Origin: Streptosporangium canum
GTDB taxonomy: Bacteria; Actinomycetota; Actinomycetes; Streptosporangiales; Streptosporangiaceae
Assembly: GCF_900113865.1 (NCBI RefSeq)
Contig: NZ_FOQY01000029.1
Coordinates: 24,848-88,847 of the forward strand
DNA: 64,000 bases
Reading direction: 5' to 3'
Shown piece by piece: positions 18,872 through 27,716 of the stretch. Every line of letters starts with the position of its first letter. Position 1 is the stretch's first letter. Made by a program: the position numbers and the translations under genes. A model generated the notes under the pieces. That model was not told the origin of the DNA. It saw only the letters and a program-made list of their open reading frames with translations, and ran no database searches.

Positions 18872-20446
18872 CTACACCGGAGGCTCGTCGGGAATGTCAG
18901 CGATGTCGTCGAGGGCGATGGCCAGCTCCTCGGGGTCGTCGCCGATCCGCTCGGCGATCTCGATCAGCACGTGCAGCACGTCGTGCCGGTCGTGGCCGAG
19001 ATCCAGCAGCCGCTGGGCGGCCTCCCAGAGCTGCGGAGGATCGCCCTCCCAGAGCCGGCCGGCGATCTCCTCATGCCACGCGAGGTGCTCGTCGTAGTCC
19101 GGCCGGTTGAGCTCGCCCCCGTGGTCGATGCCCAGCAGCACCCGCCGGTCGGTCTCGTCGGCCGGGTTCAGCAGGTCGAGCTTGACCTCGCCGTGCGTGC
19201 CCTGCAGGAACGGGAACGCGAACACCCGCCGGGCCAGCGCCGACAGGTCGCCGTCCGGCAGCAGCCGGTCCAGCAGGTCGTGGTCGAGGCCGAAGGTCGT
19301 CGGGTCGCGGTAGGTCTCGGCGAACCTGGCCGTCGTCTCCCAGATCCCGTCGAGCGTGGCGCGCAGGCCCTCGTCCGCCAGCCCGGTCCGGCGCGCGGCG
19401 AAGCGCGCCCAGGCCCCCAGCACGTACGGCACGGCCTCCTGCTCGGCCGGGCTGAGCAGGACCTTGCGCGGCAGCCAGTCGAGCAGGAACGTCTCACACT
19501 TGGTCGGGCTCACCCGTAGCGGGCGGCCGAAATCCTGGTCGCAGCCGTAGTCGATGATGTGGTCGGCGCAGCGCGAGGCCGCCGAGGGGTCCGACAGGTG
19601 TTCGGCCGCGTCCGAGGAGAGGAACTCGGCGGCCAGCATCGCCCGCCGGTCACGGCTGTAGGGGGCCTCGCTGTGCAGCGGCGCCGGGCGCTTGCGGCCG
19701 GGCGGCAGCGCCTTGATCCGGGACCGGGCGAAGGCGTGGTAGGCGCTGTAGCTGTCGCTGACCGGCGCGGTCCTCCTGCGGTGGCCGTACTCCACGGTGG
19801 CCTTCATGGCGGATTCGAGCAGCGCTCTGGCCTGCTGCGGCTCGATCTCCTCGAACCTGAGCATCGGGTTGGCCTCGGCCTCGGCCGCGGCCTGCTCCAG
19901 GAGCTTCTCCACGTGTGAGGAGACCCAGGCGTCGCGGGCGATCCCCCGCATGTTGTAGTCGACGACCACGACCAGCGCGTGCCGGTCCTCGCCGCTGTCG
20001 GCGCCCCGGTAGGCGAAGGTGCACACCACGGTGTCCTGGTCGCCGTAGGCGTCGCGGGAGACGAAGCACCCGGTCGGCTTGACCGCGCCCAGCCGGTCGG
20101 CCCAGCGGGGCCTGGCCACGTCGCGCTCGATGAGCGCCAGCGCCGCGCCCTCGGCCTTGGCCGCCTGGCGGGCCGTGCCGAGATAGGCCAGGGCGATCAG
20201 CAGGGTCAGCGCGGCCGGAGACCCCGCCTTGGCCGCGTAGTCGACCAGCCCCTCGCCGAGGACCTGCTCGGCGTCCCCGCGCCGCAGGCGCCGCCCCCAC
20301 CAGGCTCCGACCATGTCGGAGACCATGAGTTCGGCGTCCAGCGGACTGCGTACGGCCAGCAGCTCGCGAGCAGCCAGCAACATCTCGGAGAACACCTCGT
20401 CCGGGGACTGGCTCTCTCGGGGATCTCGACGGTGTCGCCGGCTCAA
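18872..20446 (-). CDS. Unknown protein with C-terminal DUF1841-like domain
   Basis: I start it at the TTG at 20446, which has GGAGGAGG four to five bases upstream; the longer upstream reading is basic and not protein-like. The 524 residues are mostly helical with acidic patches. The last 60 (HEEIAGRLWEGDPPQLWEAA, then HDRHDVLHVLIEIAERIGDD) resemble DUF1841, a family with no known function. The middle has an aromatic and cysteine-containing segment (CADHIIDYGCDQDFGRP). No catalytic signature is evident. It lies seven bases upstream of pxpA, which suggests co-expression with 5-oxoprolinase but does not show a shared function. Confidence 0.7.
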   Translation of the reverse strand: MSRRHRRDPRESQSPDEVFSEMLLAARELLAVRSPLDAELMVSDMVGAWWGRRLRRGDAEQVLGEGLVDYAAKAGSPAALTLLIALAYLGTARQAAKAEGAALALIERDVARPRWADRLGAVKPTGCFVSRDAYGDQDTVVCTFAYRGADSGEDRHALVVVVDYNMRGIARDAWVSSHVEKLLEQAAAEAEANPMLRFEEIEPQQARALLESAMKATVEYGHRRRTAPVSDSYSAYHAFARSRIKALPPGRKRPAPLHSEAPYSRDRRAMLAAEFLSSDAAEHLSDPSAASRCADHIIDYGCDQDFGRPLRVSPTKCETFLLDWLPRKVLLSPAEQEAVPYVLGAWARFAARRTGLADEGLRATLDGIWETTARFAETYRDPTTFGLDHDLLDRLLPDGDLSALARRVFAFPFLQGTHGEVKLDLLNPADETDRRVLLGIDHGGELNRPDYDEHLAWHEEIAGRLWEGDPPQLWEAAQRLLDLGHDRHDVLHVLIEIAERIGDDPEELAIALDDIADIPDEPPV

Positions 20447-20517
20447 GCAGCCTCCTCCGTCGGCCGGATGAGCCCAGTGCCGCCGCGCTGATTGGCTCGC
20501 TCGCTTCGCTCGCTCAC
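20443..20517 (-). CDS. Possible 24-residue leader peptide of the SERSER type
   Basis: A GTG at 20517 with AGAAGG seven bases upstream opens a 24-codon frame beginning MSERSERANQ. Its TGA overlaps the TTG start of the DUF1841 gene (TTGA), and that gene's GGAGGAGG ribosome site lies inside it. The layout is that of a translationally coupled leader. The DNA GTGAGCGAGCGAAGCGAGCG is a repetitive type of sequence, and a relative occurs near 63046. The frame may therefore reflect a repeat element and not a real peptide. Confidence 0.4.
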   Translation of the reverse strand: MSERSERANQRGGTGLIRPTEEAA

Positions 20518-20580
20518 GTCCCAACCTTCTCGCATTCCCGGGCCAAACGGAGCGTGGAACACGGCCCGGTGATCCCGATG

Positions 20581-20823
20581 TTACCGGGGACTTCGCGGTG
20601 GCGGCGCGGAGTTCACGAGGGCGAGCAGATGCTCGCGGGCGACACGTTCGATCACCTCGGGCGTCGCGTCGACCCTCAGATGCTCGGCGCAGGCCCGTAC
20701 GTCGGCCACGCACCGTGCCACGGTGCCGAGCGGGACGGTGAGGAACTCGGCGGCCAGACGGGCGCTCACCGGGTCCTGGAACGTCGTTGTGCCGCCGGTG
20801 AAGCGGATCGCGAGAGCGGGCAT
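20581..20823 (-). CDS. Small conserved hypothetical protein, 80 residues
   Basis: A compact, probably all-helical protein (LAAEFLTVPLGTVARCVADVRACAEHL, then PEVIERVAREHLLALVNS). I believe similar short proteins are found across actinobacteria, but I cannot name a family. GGAGGAA lies about ten bases before the ATG, and a good promoter lies about 70 bases upstream. It is separated from the DUF1841 gene by about 60 bases beyond that gene's leader frame. Confidence 0.6.
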   Translation of the reverse strand: MPALAIRFTGGTTTFQDPVSARLAAEFLTVPLGTVARCVADVRACAEHLRVDATPEVIERVAREHLLALVNSAPPPRSPR

Positions 20824-20890
20824 GGGCGTCGCATTCCTCCGGGTTTCCGGGGGGCATCACCCCGGATGGACGGCGGGGACGTGCGTTCTC

Positions 20891-20918
20891 ATTCCACAAC
20901 TTATCCCGTGCGTGTCAA
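20891..20918 (-). promoter_or_regulatory. Promoter for the 80-residue protein gene
   Basis: On the minus strand a perfect TTGACA (20918-20913) is followed after 16 bases by TGGAAT (20896-20891). Transcription would start near 20884 and leave a leader of about 60 bases. This matches the consensus read by HrdB-type sigma factors. Confidence 0.45.
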
Positions 20919-20956
20919 CCCTTGGATGGGTGACATGCGAAGCTGACCCCAACCCT

Positions 20957-21022
20957 GACTCGATTTGTCGACCCGGGAGTAAACGAGTGTTCCCGAAGGG
21001 GCAGCCAAATCGCCAACGAGTC
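20957..21022 (+). other. Candidate structured RNA: nested helices in a long non-coding gap
   Basis: Three nested complementary pairs fall within 66 bases: GACTC (20957-20961) with GAGTC (21018-21022), GATTTG (20962-20967) with CAAATC (21006-21011), and CGGGA (20974-20978) with TCCCG (20991-20995). The first two stack directly on the 5' side and are separated by six bases on the 3' side, giving a bulged stem with an inner hairpin. The rest of the region from 20824 to 21566 has no convincing gene. I do not recognise a known riboswitch or RNA family. It lies about 550 bases upstream of the phosphatase gene and could belong to either strand. Confidence 0.35.
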
Positions 21023-21566
21023 AGTAGCCTGATCTTGCTTAGGACGCTGAAGGAGACGAGGTGGGCAGTTGTCGGGACGGTCCGGCTTGATCCTGCTAGG
21101 GTCCTGGCCGCATACGTTCGAAGGCGTCGGCGATGATCACGCCGACGTTCCGGGAGGGCAGTGGGAGCGGCGTCAAGCCCAGGTCGGCGCAGGTCGGTGG
21201 GGGTGAGGACGCGAAGCAGTCGGAAGAGTCCGGAACCGGGCCGATCGCACCGCGGTGCGGCTGCCGCCGCGGCCCCCGGAGGGGGGCGGACGCGGTGGGG
21301 GACGGCACCACCATTCGGAATCGGCGCAATGCCGGTCGGGCGACGCCCATGCCGGGGAGCCGGCGCGTTAGCGTGGAGACCCCGGTCTTCGGACCCGGGA
21401 GGTTCGCGGGATGCGCTGACCGCATCATGGGCAGGGCTTCCGTCCGCACGCACCCATCGCCGATGATGTACTGCAGGATCCGGTCCCCCGGAGCTGCGCT
21501 ACGCCAATTCGCAAGTTTGGAGATGTGCCTCGTGGGAGACCCTGGCACGCGACGGAGGTGCCGACC
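21023..21566. other. Non-coding gap before the PAS-GAF-SpoIIE gene
   Basis: About 540 bases with open frames on both strands, but none has protein-like composition. A GGAG followed by GTG at 21061 opens a frame of only nine codons. This stretch should carry the phosphatase promoter, which I cannot place. Confidence 0.35.
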
Positions 21567-23660
21567 ATGAGCGCCGAAACCTCCGTGCCCCGTCCCCGGG
21601 AGTCGGGTGTGGACATCTCAGACCCCGGCCTGTTGCAGGGCCTGTTGTCGCAGTCGCCGTTCGCCTTCGCGTTCTTCGACCCCGACGGCCGCTTCCAGCG
21701 GGTCGACGAGGTCTTCGCCGACGTGGTCGGTCTCCCCGTCGAGCGCCTGGTCGGCCGGGCCCCGGGCGAGCTGCTCTCCGCCGACCTCACCGCGCTGGTG
21801 GAGGGGTCGGTCCGCGGCGTCGTCGAAGGGACCGGGGCCGAGGCGGACCAGCGGATCCGGGTGCGCACCGCCGACGGGCAGACCCGTCACTGGTCGCTGA
21901 CGTTCTCCCCGATCCACGACGACAAGAGCGAGCTCCGCGCGGTCTGCCTGGTCGGCGTGGACATCACCGAGAGCAGGCAGGTCGAGGAGGACCTGCGGCG
22001 CAGCGAGGAGCGCTACCGCTCGCTGGTCGAGGCCCAGTCCCAGCTCGTGTGGATCACCGCCCCGACCGGGGCCGTGGCGGAGGACGCGCCGCAGTGGCGC
22101 GCCATCACCGGCCAGGGCTTGGAGGAATACCTCGCCCACGGCTGGCTGGAGGCCGTCCATCCCGACGACCGGCCGCACGCGGAGGAGGCTTGGCGCGAGG
22201 CGCTGCGCGGCCGGACCATGTTCGAGTGGAACTACCGGGTCCGCACCCGGGCCAGCGGTTACCGCCACTTCGAGGTGCGCGCGGTCCCGATCATTCGCCA
22301 CGGCCGGGTGGTCGAGTGGGTGGGCGCCAACACCGACGTCACCCCCCAGCGTGAGGCCGAGGAGATGCGCGGCCGGCTCACCGACCAGCTCGGCGCGGCC
22401 GCCCTGCGTACGGCGCGGCTGCAGGGCGCCACGGCGCAGCTCGCCGAGGCGCTCACCGTCGAGCAGGTCGTCCAGGTCATCATCGACGTGGGCCGTACGG
22501 CGCTGGCGGCCGACCGCTCGGCGGTGGCCCTGCTCGACGTCGAGCGGGCCGCGCTGAAGCTGGTCAACAGCGGCGGCATCCCCGATGTTCCCGGTGCGCC
22601 CGGCGAGGAGATCCCGCTGTCGCACTCCAGCGTGATGACCATGGCGGTCAACAGCCGCCGTCCGGTCTTCGCCGAATCGCCCGACAGCCTGCGCTCCCAG
22701 CTCGTGGACGCCGGGGGCGACGACGAGACCGTCACCGGTTTCATCGACCACAGCGACGAGCGGGCCTGGGTGGGCCTGCCGCTGCTGGCCGCGGGACGCG
22801 CGCTCGGCGCGCTGAGGTTCTCCTTCACCCGCCCGCAGAAGATCTCCCAGGAAGACGGCGTGTTCCTGGAGGCGCTCGCCGGGCAGTGCGCCCTGGCCGT
22901 GGAGCGCGCCACCCTGTTCGAGCGCGAGCACCGCACCGCCGAGACGCTCCAGCGCAGCCTCCTGCCCGATCGCCTGCCGGTGGTGCGCGGCCTGGTGCTG
23001 GCCCAGCGCTTCCGTTCGGGCAGCCGCCACGTGCAGGTCGGCGGAGACTGGTACGACGCGTTCGTGCTGCAGGACGGCCGGGTCGCCGCGGTGGTCGGCG
23101 ACGTCATGGGCAAGGGCGTCAAGGCCGCGGCCGGCATGGGCCGCATCCGCAACGCCATGCGTGCCCTGGCGCTGACCAACCCGCCGCCCGCGGCGGTCCT
23201 CACCGGTCTGGACCGGGTCTTCGAGGCCACGGAGGAGGAAGAGCAGGTCACCACCCTCGCCTACATGGTCGTCGAACCCGGCACGGGAGAGGGCACGCTG
23301 GCCCTGGCCGGTCACCCGCCGCCCCTGCTGGTCTCACCGCAGGGCATGCCGCTGCTGTGCGACGGCGAGCCGGGCACCCCGCTCGGCTGGCCGACGAGCC
23401 GCAGGCAGTTCCGGTTCTGTGTCCCGCCGGGGCACACCGCTGTCCTTTATTCGGATGGTCTGGTGGAGAACCGGAAGCGTGGGCTGGATGCCGGACTTGC
23501 CGAACTTTGCTCTGTTGTGACCGAAGCGCCGCCTGAAGTCGTGGGAAGTCCGCATATGTTGCTGGATTTCCTTGTGGATCGGATGCTGTCGGGGTATGAG
23601 CAGGATGATGACGTCACGGTGCTGGCGATTCACGTTCCTCCGGCCACGAAGAGTGACTGA
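21567..23660 (+). CDS. PAS-PAS-GAF-SpoIIE serine phosphatase
   Basis: 697 residues in four modules. PAS 1 is at about 29-120 (SPFAFAFFDPDGRFQRVDEVF) and PAS 2 at about 150-265 (RSEERYRSLVEAQSQLVWIT, with a YRVRTRASGYRHFEVRAVPI end). GAF follows at about 290-450, then a SpoIIE/PP2C phosphatase with GGDWYDAF (about 491), VVGDVMGKG (about 508), AGHPPPLL and YSDGLVE. Such proteins dephosphorylate anti-sigma-factor antagonists in partner-switching stress pathways. No kinase or antagonist gene lies nearby and there is no RsbW-like kinase domain. The ATG at 21567 has GGAGGT seven bases upstream. The signal sensed is unknown. Confidence 0.9.
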   Translation: MSAETSVPRPRESGVDISDPGLLQGLLSQSPFAFAFFDPDGRFQRVDEVFADVVGLPVERLVGRAPGELLSADLTALVEGSVRGVVEGTGAEADQRIRVRTADGQTRHWSLTFSPIHDDKSELRAVCLVGVDITESRQVEEDLRRSEERYRSLVEAQSQLVWITAPTGAVAEDAPQWRAITGQGLEEYLAHGWLEAVHPDDRPHAEEAWREALRGRTMFEWNYRVRTRASGYRHFEVRAVPIIRHGRVVEWVGANTDVTPQREAEEMRGRLTDQLGAAALRTARLQGATAQLAEALTVEQVVQVIIDVGRTALAADRSAVALLDVERAALKLVNSGGIPDVPGAPGEEIPLSHSSVMTMAVNSRRPVFAESPDSLRSQLVDAGGDDETVTGFIDHSDERAWVGLPLLAAGRALGALRFSFTRPQKISQEDGVFLEALAGQCALAVERATLFEREHRTAETLQRSLLPDRLPVVRGLVLAQRFRSGSRHVQVGGDWYDAFVLQDGRVAAVVGDVMGKGVKAAAGMGRIRNAMRALALTNPPPAAVLTGLDRVFEATEEEEQVTTLAYMVVEPGTGEGTLALAGHPPPLLVSPQGMPLLCDGEPGTPLGWPTSRRQFRFCVPPGHTAVLYSDGLVENRKRGLDAGLAELCSVVTEAPPEVVGSPHMLLDFLVDRMLSGYEQDDDVTVLAIHVPPATKSD

Positions 23661-23834
23661 ATGAAACAGTCATAACGGTTGCTTTCGGGTATCGGTGCCT
23701 CGCTTCCGTACGCACTACTCTCTTGGTCGGCCTAGGGTGGAGGGCAACCGCCAGGAGGCGGCCGTATGGATCACGGTGTCGTGCCACAATGCTGGACAGG
23801 TGCGTCGCGGTTCGCGGCCTCGTTCATCATGACA

Positions 23835-23856
23835 ACTAGAGGTATCTGCCCCTAGT
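23835..23856. promoter_or_regulatory. Inverted repeat in the leader of the principal sigma factor gene
   Basis: ACTAGAGG, six bases, then CCCCTAGT: seven of eight positions are complementary. It lies 47-68 bases before the sigma-factor start, where an operator or a leader hairpin could act. I could not assign a -35/-10 pair nearby. Confidence 0.3.
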
Positions 23857-23902
23857 GGGCATCTGGGTCCATTCTCGTCACGCTTTCCTTCGAGAGGTGT
23901 TC

Positions 23903-25534
23903 GTGTCGCCTGCAAGTTCGACTCGCTCGAAGCCATCCGAGCTGAACGAGCCCGTCATTCAGCAGCTGATGGAGCGGGGGCGCTCGCAGGGGTTCCTCGA
24001 GTCCGAGGATGTCCGCAAGGCCGTCGAGGAAGCGGACATTCCGATGGCGCAGGTCGCTGGAATCCTGCGCAGCCTCAGCAAAGAGGGCATCACCGTACGA
24101 CTGACTGCTGAGGACTCCGCGGCTCCCAAGAAGTCTCGGACTTCGACCAAGCGCCGTACCCCCGCCGCTCCCGCCACAGTCAAAAAGACCAAGACCGCCG
24201 CGGCGGCCAAGGAGCAGCCGGAGACCGTCACCGCGGTCGTCGGCGGCTCCGAGTCCGCGCCCGCGGCCAAGAAGCCGACGGCTCCCGCCAAGAAGGTCGC
24301 CCCGGCTGCCAAGAAGCCGATCCCCGGACCGCCGCCGAAGAAGGCCGGACCCGAGGGGCCCGCACTCGCGGCCAAGTCCGAGCCCAAGCCCAAGACGGCC
24401 GGCGGCGAGGACGACGAGGTCATCGAGCTCGAGGACGACGTCGAGATCGAGGACTTCGACCTCGAGGCGGAGGTCGAGACGGAAGTCGAGGTCGAAGTCG
24501 AGGCCGAGACCGAGACCGAAGAAGAGCCGAAGGTCGAGGCCGTCGAGCAGAACGAGGACGAGGTCCTCATTCTCTCCGACGACGACGACGACGCTCCCGT
24601 GCCGCAGGTCGCCGCCGCCGGCGCCACGGCCGACCCGGTCAAGGACTACCTCAAGCAGATCGGCAAGGTCCCCCTGCTCAACGCCGAGCAGGAGGTCGAG
24701 CTCGCCAAGCGCATCGAGGCGGGTCTGTTCGCCGAGGAGCAGCTCGGTACCGACGGGGACAAGCTTCCGGTGGACGTCCGCGCCGAACTCGAATGGATCG
24801 CCGAGGACGGTCGCCGGGCCAAGAACCACCTGCTGGAGGCCAACCTCCGTCTGGTGGTCTCGCTGGCCAAGCGCTACACCGGCCGCGGCATGCTCTTCCT
24901 GGACCTGATCCAGGAGGGCAACCTGGGCCTGATCCGTGCGGTCGAGAAGTTCGACTACACCAAGGGCTACAAGTTCTCCACCTACGCCACGTGGTGGATC
25001 CGGCAGGCGATCACCCGCGCCATGGCCGACCAGGCGCGGACCATCCGCATCCCGGTCCACATGGTCGAAGTGATCAACAAGCTCGCCCGGGTCCAGCGGC
25101 AGATGCTGCAGGACCTCGGCCGTGAGCCCACTCCCGAGGAGTTGGCCCGCGAGCTCGACATGACCCCTGAGAAGGTCGTCGAGGTCCAGAAGTACGGCCG
25201 TGAGCCGATCTCCCTGCACACCCCGCTGGGTGAGGAGGGCGACAGCGAGTTCGGTGACCTCATCGAGGACTCCGAGGCGATCGTCCCGGCCGACGCGGTC
25301 AGTTTCACGCTCCTGCAGGAGCAGCTCCACTCCGTTCTGGACACCTTGTCCGAGCGTGAGGCGGGCGTGGTCTCGATGCGTTTCGGTCTCACCGACGGTC
25401 AGCCGAAGACGCTGGACGAGATCGGCAAGGTCTACGGGGTGACGCGCGAGCGCATCCGGCAGATCGAGTCCAAGACCATGTCCAAGCTCCGCCACCCGTC
25501 CCGGTCCCAGGTCCTGCGCGACTACCTGGACTGA
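23903..25534 (+). CDS. hrdB: Principal sigma factor, HrdB/RpoD type
   Basis: 543 residues. A region 1.1-like start ([30 protein letters not shown]) leads into a long Ala/Lys-rich then acidic linker (about 60-235), as in other actinobacterial HrdB proteins. Region 1.2 starts near 245 ([21 protein letters not shown]) and region 2 near 314 ([16 protein letters not shown], then [16 protein letters not shown]). Region 4 ([36 protein letters not shown]) closes the protein. It directs RNA polymerase to housekeeping promoters. I chose the GTG at 23903, with GAGAGG a few bases upstream; in-frame GTGs at 23897 and 23855 are less likely. Confidence 0.95.
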   Translation: MSPASSTRSKPSELNEPVIQQLMERGRSQGFLESEDVRKAVEEADIPMAQVAGILRSLSKEGITVRLTAEDSAAPKKSRTSTKRRTPAAPATVKKTKTAAAAKEQPETVTAVVGGSESAPAAKKPTAPAKKVAPAAKKPIPGPPPKKAGPEGPALAAKSEPKPKTAGGEDDEVIELEDDVEIEDFDLEAEVETEVEVEVEAETETEEEPKVEAVEQNEDEVLILSDDDDDAPVPQVAAAGATADPVKDYLKQIGKVPLLNAEQEVELAKRIEAGLFAEEQLGTDGDKLPVDVRAELEWIAEDGRRAKNHLLEANLRLVVSLAKRYTGRGMLFLDLIQEGNLGLIRAVEKFDYTKGYKFSTYATWWIRQAITRAMADQARTIRIPVHMVEVINKLARVQRQMLQDLGREPTPEELARELDMTPEKVVEVQKYGREPISLHTPLGEEGDSEFGDLIEDSEAIVPADAVSFTLLQEQLHSVLDTLSEREAGVVSMRFGLTDGQPKTLDEIGKVYGVTRERIRQIESKTMSKLRHPSRSQVLRDYLD

Positions 25535-25548
25535 GGTCTCTTCCGGCG

Positions 25549-25576
25549 AGGGCCCGTGCCATCCGGCGCGGGCCCT
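25549..25576 (+). terminator. Terminator hairpin after the sigma factor gene
   Basis: AGGGCCCGTGCC, loop ATCC, then GGCGCGGGCCCT: a 12-bp stem with one G-T pair, 15 bases after the stop. A long T run is absent, as is usual for actinobacterial terminators. Confidence 0.75.
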
Positions 25577-25670
25577 GCGTCGTTGGAGGGGGAGAGGCCG
25601 GGCTCCCGGCCGGACGTGACGTCCGACGCTGTCCCGCGCCATGTCGCGACGCGGCCGGCGGGGGCCTGCC

Positions 25671-25740
25671 GGATGCCGCGACGTGGTCGCGGGTCACACC
25701 GTGACGGATGCCATGACGTGGTCGCGGGTCACACCGTGAC
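25671..25740. repeat. 35-bp tandem duplication covering the yaaA stop codon
   Basis: Two adjacent 35-base copies (25671-25705 and 25706-25740) differ only at two neighbouring bases (CG versus AT). The right copy contains the last codons and stop of yaaA; the left copy lies downstream of that stop. The duplication therefore re-created the gene end outside the gene without changing the protein. Confidence 0.85.
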
Positions 25741-26475
25741 GTCGAGGGTCCACGACCGCCTGCCCGCGGGGGGCCGGCCGAGGGTTACGGTGTGGCCGAG
25801 GCTGTCGAGGACCTTGACCAGCTCCTCCGGAGTCTGCGGGTCGCAGTCTCCCTCCAGCAGGGAACGGGCGATCACTCCCCGGGTGGCCTTGGCCATGTGG
25901 CTGACGACCTTGCCGTCCTTGAGCACCCGTACGGCCACGGCCCGGCCGCCGGGCTGCCAGGCCGTCGCGTAGGTGCTGGAGCGCATGTCCACCACCAGGC
26001 CGGGTTCGGCGTCGAGAACCGGGGTGACGGATCGGCGCCAGTAGGCGCCCAGCCCGCCCAGCGGCGGCAGCTTCACACCCATGGACAGGCGGTACGGCGG
26101 CACCCGGTCGCCGATCCGCAGCAGGCCCCAGAGGCCGGAGAAGATCACAAGGCTCTCCGCGGCGCGCCCGGCCGCCCCGGAAGACAGCGAGGCCAGGCCG
26201 AGGTGGTCGTAGAGCACCCCGGTGTAGAGCTCGGCGGCCGTCAGGGTGGGAGCCCCCCGCAGATCCCGGTTCTTGCCGATCTCGCCAAGCTGTCCCTGCG
26301 ACAGTCCGAGCACGCTCTGCGCCCCGGATCTCGCGCAGAGCGCGACGAGCGCCTCCAGGACGACCTCCCGGGAGGTGTTCAGGGACGGGAAACTCAGCCG
26401 GGACAGCTCAAGAGCGGGGCCGTTGCCCAGCTCGGCCTTTCCCTCCGACGGCGGCAGCAGAATCAGCACAGTCAC
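25729..26475 (-). CDS. yaaA: Peroxide stress protein YaaA (UPF0246)
   Basis: 248 residues with the YaaA start (LILLPPSEGKAE), SVLGLSQGQLGEIGKNRDL, AELYTGVLYDHLGL, and IFSGLWGLLRIGDRVPPYRL. In E. coli YaaA lowers intracellular free iron during peroxide stress and binds DNA. The protein faces away from the GNAT gene across a 39-base gap that must hold both promoters. Confidence 0.88.
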   Translation of the reverse strand: MTVLILLPPSEGKAELGNGPALELSRLSFPSLNTSREVVLEALVALCARSGAQSVLGLSQGQLGEIGKNRDLRGAPTLTAAELYTGVLYDHLGLASLSSGAAGRAAESLVIFSGLWGLLRIGDRVPPYRLSMGVKLPPLGGLGAYWRRSVTPVLDAEPGLVVDMRSSTYATAWQPGGRAVAVRVLKDGKVVSHMAKATRGVIARSLLEGDCDPQTPEELVKVLDSLGHTVTLGRPPAGRRSWTLDVTV

Positions 26476-26514
26476 CGAGCGTAGTGCGGCGGACGGGGAC
26501 TAGGCTCCACGGCC

Positions 26515-27243
26515 ATGAACGGATCCACGGCCGTGAACGATGAGGTCTTCGCCCGTCTTGTCGACCAGGCATGGCCTGCCGTCGACCGGGTGGACACCGG
26601 AGGATGGGTGCTGCGCGCCATGGACGGGGTGACCAAGCGGGCCAATTCGGTGCTGCCGCTGGGGGAGCCGGAGGATCTGGACGCGGCCATCGCCGAGGCC
26701 GAGAAGTTCTACGCCGATCGGGGGCTGCCGTGCGTGTTCTCCGTGAGCGGAGGTGCGACTCCCGGGCTGGACGAGGCGCTGCGGGCGCGTGATTATCGGA
26801 TGGTGGACCCCACACTGGTGATGACGGCGCCGCTGGCGCGCGCCGTACCGGCCGCGGCAGGGGTCGAGTTCGCGCGGACGCCGTCACAGGCATGGCTGGA
26901 CACCTGGTGGAGCGTGGACGGGAGATTCGGTGACGAGGGCTTGGCGACGGCCGCGCGGATCCTCACCGGTGTGCCCGCCGTATACGTCTCGCTGGGACGC
27001 CAGGCCGTCGGGCGGGGCGTCAAGCAGGGAGAATGGTTCGGGATCTACTCCATGGCGGTGCTGCCGCACGCGCGGCGCCGGGGCCATGGGCGAGAGATAT
27101 TGCGTGCCCTGCTCTCACATGCGCGGGAGCAGGGCACACGGAAGGCATATTTGGTCGTGGTGGAATCGAACGCCGCGGCCCGGTCGCTCTACGAGCAACA
27201 GGGCTTCACGGTGTCGGGCCGATATCACTACCGGGTCCGGTGA
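26515..27243 (+). CDS. GNAT family N-acetyltransferase
   Basis: 242 residues with a divergent N-terminal half and a typical GNAT C-terminal half: YSMAVLPHARRRGHGREILRALLSHAREQG (acetyl-CoA loop) then AYLVVVESNAAARSLYEQQGF. The acceptor substrate is unknown. An arrangement of two GNAT-like halves is common in this group. The ATG sits soon after the divergent yaaA start. Confidence 0.85.
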   Translation: MNGSTAVNDEVFARLVDQAWPAVDRVDTGGWVLRAMDGVTKRANSVLPLGEPEDLDAAIAEAEKFYADRGLPCVFSVSGGATPGLDEALRARDYRMVDPTLVMTAPLARAVPAAAGVEFARTPSQAWLDTWWSVDGRFGDEGLATAARILTGVPAVYVSLGRQAVGRGVKQGEWFGIYSMAVLPHARRRGHGREILRALLSHAREQGTRKAYLVVVESNAAARSLYEQQGFTVSGRYHYRVR

Positions 27244-27246
27244 TTC

Positions 27247-27477
27247 CTACCGTTCGTCATTGTTCGCGGTTGCAGGGGTGTCGCTGAGGCGTGCCGACTC
27301 GTCCTGGATGTCGGCGCCCTTGGCTCTCAGCACAGCTACGTGCTGCCGCCCGTGGTGGGCGCAGAAAAGCAGCTCCCCACCTACGGGCAGGGTTGCGCGG
27401 ATGTAGGCCTGGGCGCCACACCGGTCACAGCGGTCCGTGGCCGTCAGCTGCTTGGCGGGGGCGAGGGTTCCAGTCAC
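27247..27477 (-). CDS. DUF7455-type small zinc-finger-like protein
   Basis: 76 residues with CDRCGAQAYIRATLP and LLFCAHHGRQH, a CxxC...CxxH arrangement that should bind one zinc. Short proteins of this kind are conserved in actinobacteria and belong, as I recall, to DUF7455. Function is unknown. It ends tail-to-tail with the GNAT gene and is divergent from parE. Confidence 0.75.
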   Translation of the reverse strand: MTGTLAPAKQLTATDRCDRCGAQAYIRATLPVGGELLFCAHHGRQHVAVLRAKGADIQDESARLSDTPATANNDER

Positions 27478-27716
27478 GTATCGCCTTTCAGGTCATCCCC
27501 TTGTGGAGGATCTGGCGTCAGTCACTTGAGAGAACATCTAACCCGATGCGAACGTTCCCAACCGACCCCCCGCTACGCCGAGAGCGGAAAGTGTCCGAAA
27601 GTAACGGCGAGCACGCCGGAAGTAACACTGTTGGCTACCTGATGGCAAGCTTGTACACGCCGCGCCGGGAAGGACGGTAGGCTGCGCACACGTGTTCGAG
27701 CAGAGTGGGAGTGGGT

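Noticed and set aside
20857-21570. Overlapping long open frames on both strands in the gap before the phosphatase gene
   Set aside because: Amino-acid composition is Arg/Pro/Gly-rich and patternless, as expected from GC-rich non-coding DNA.
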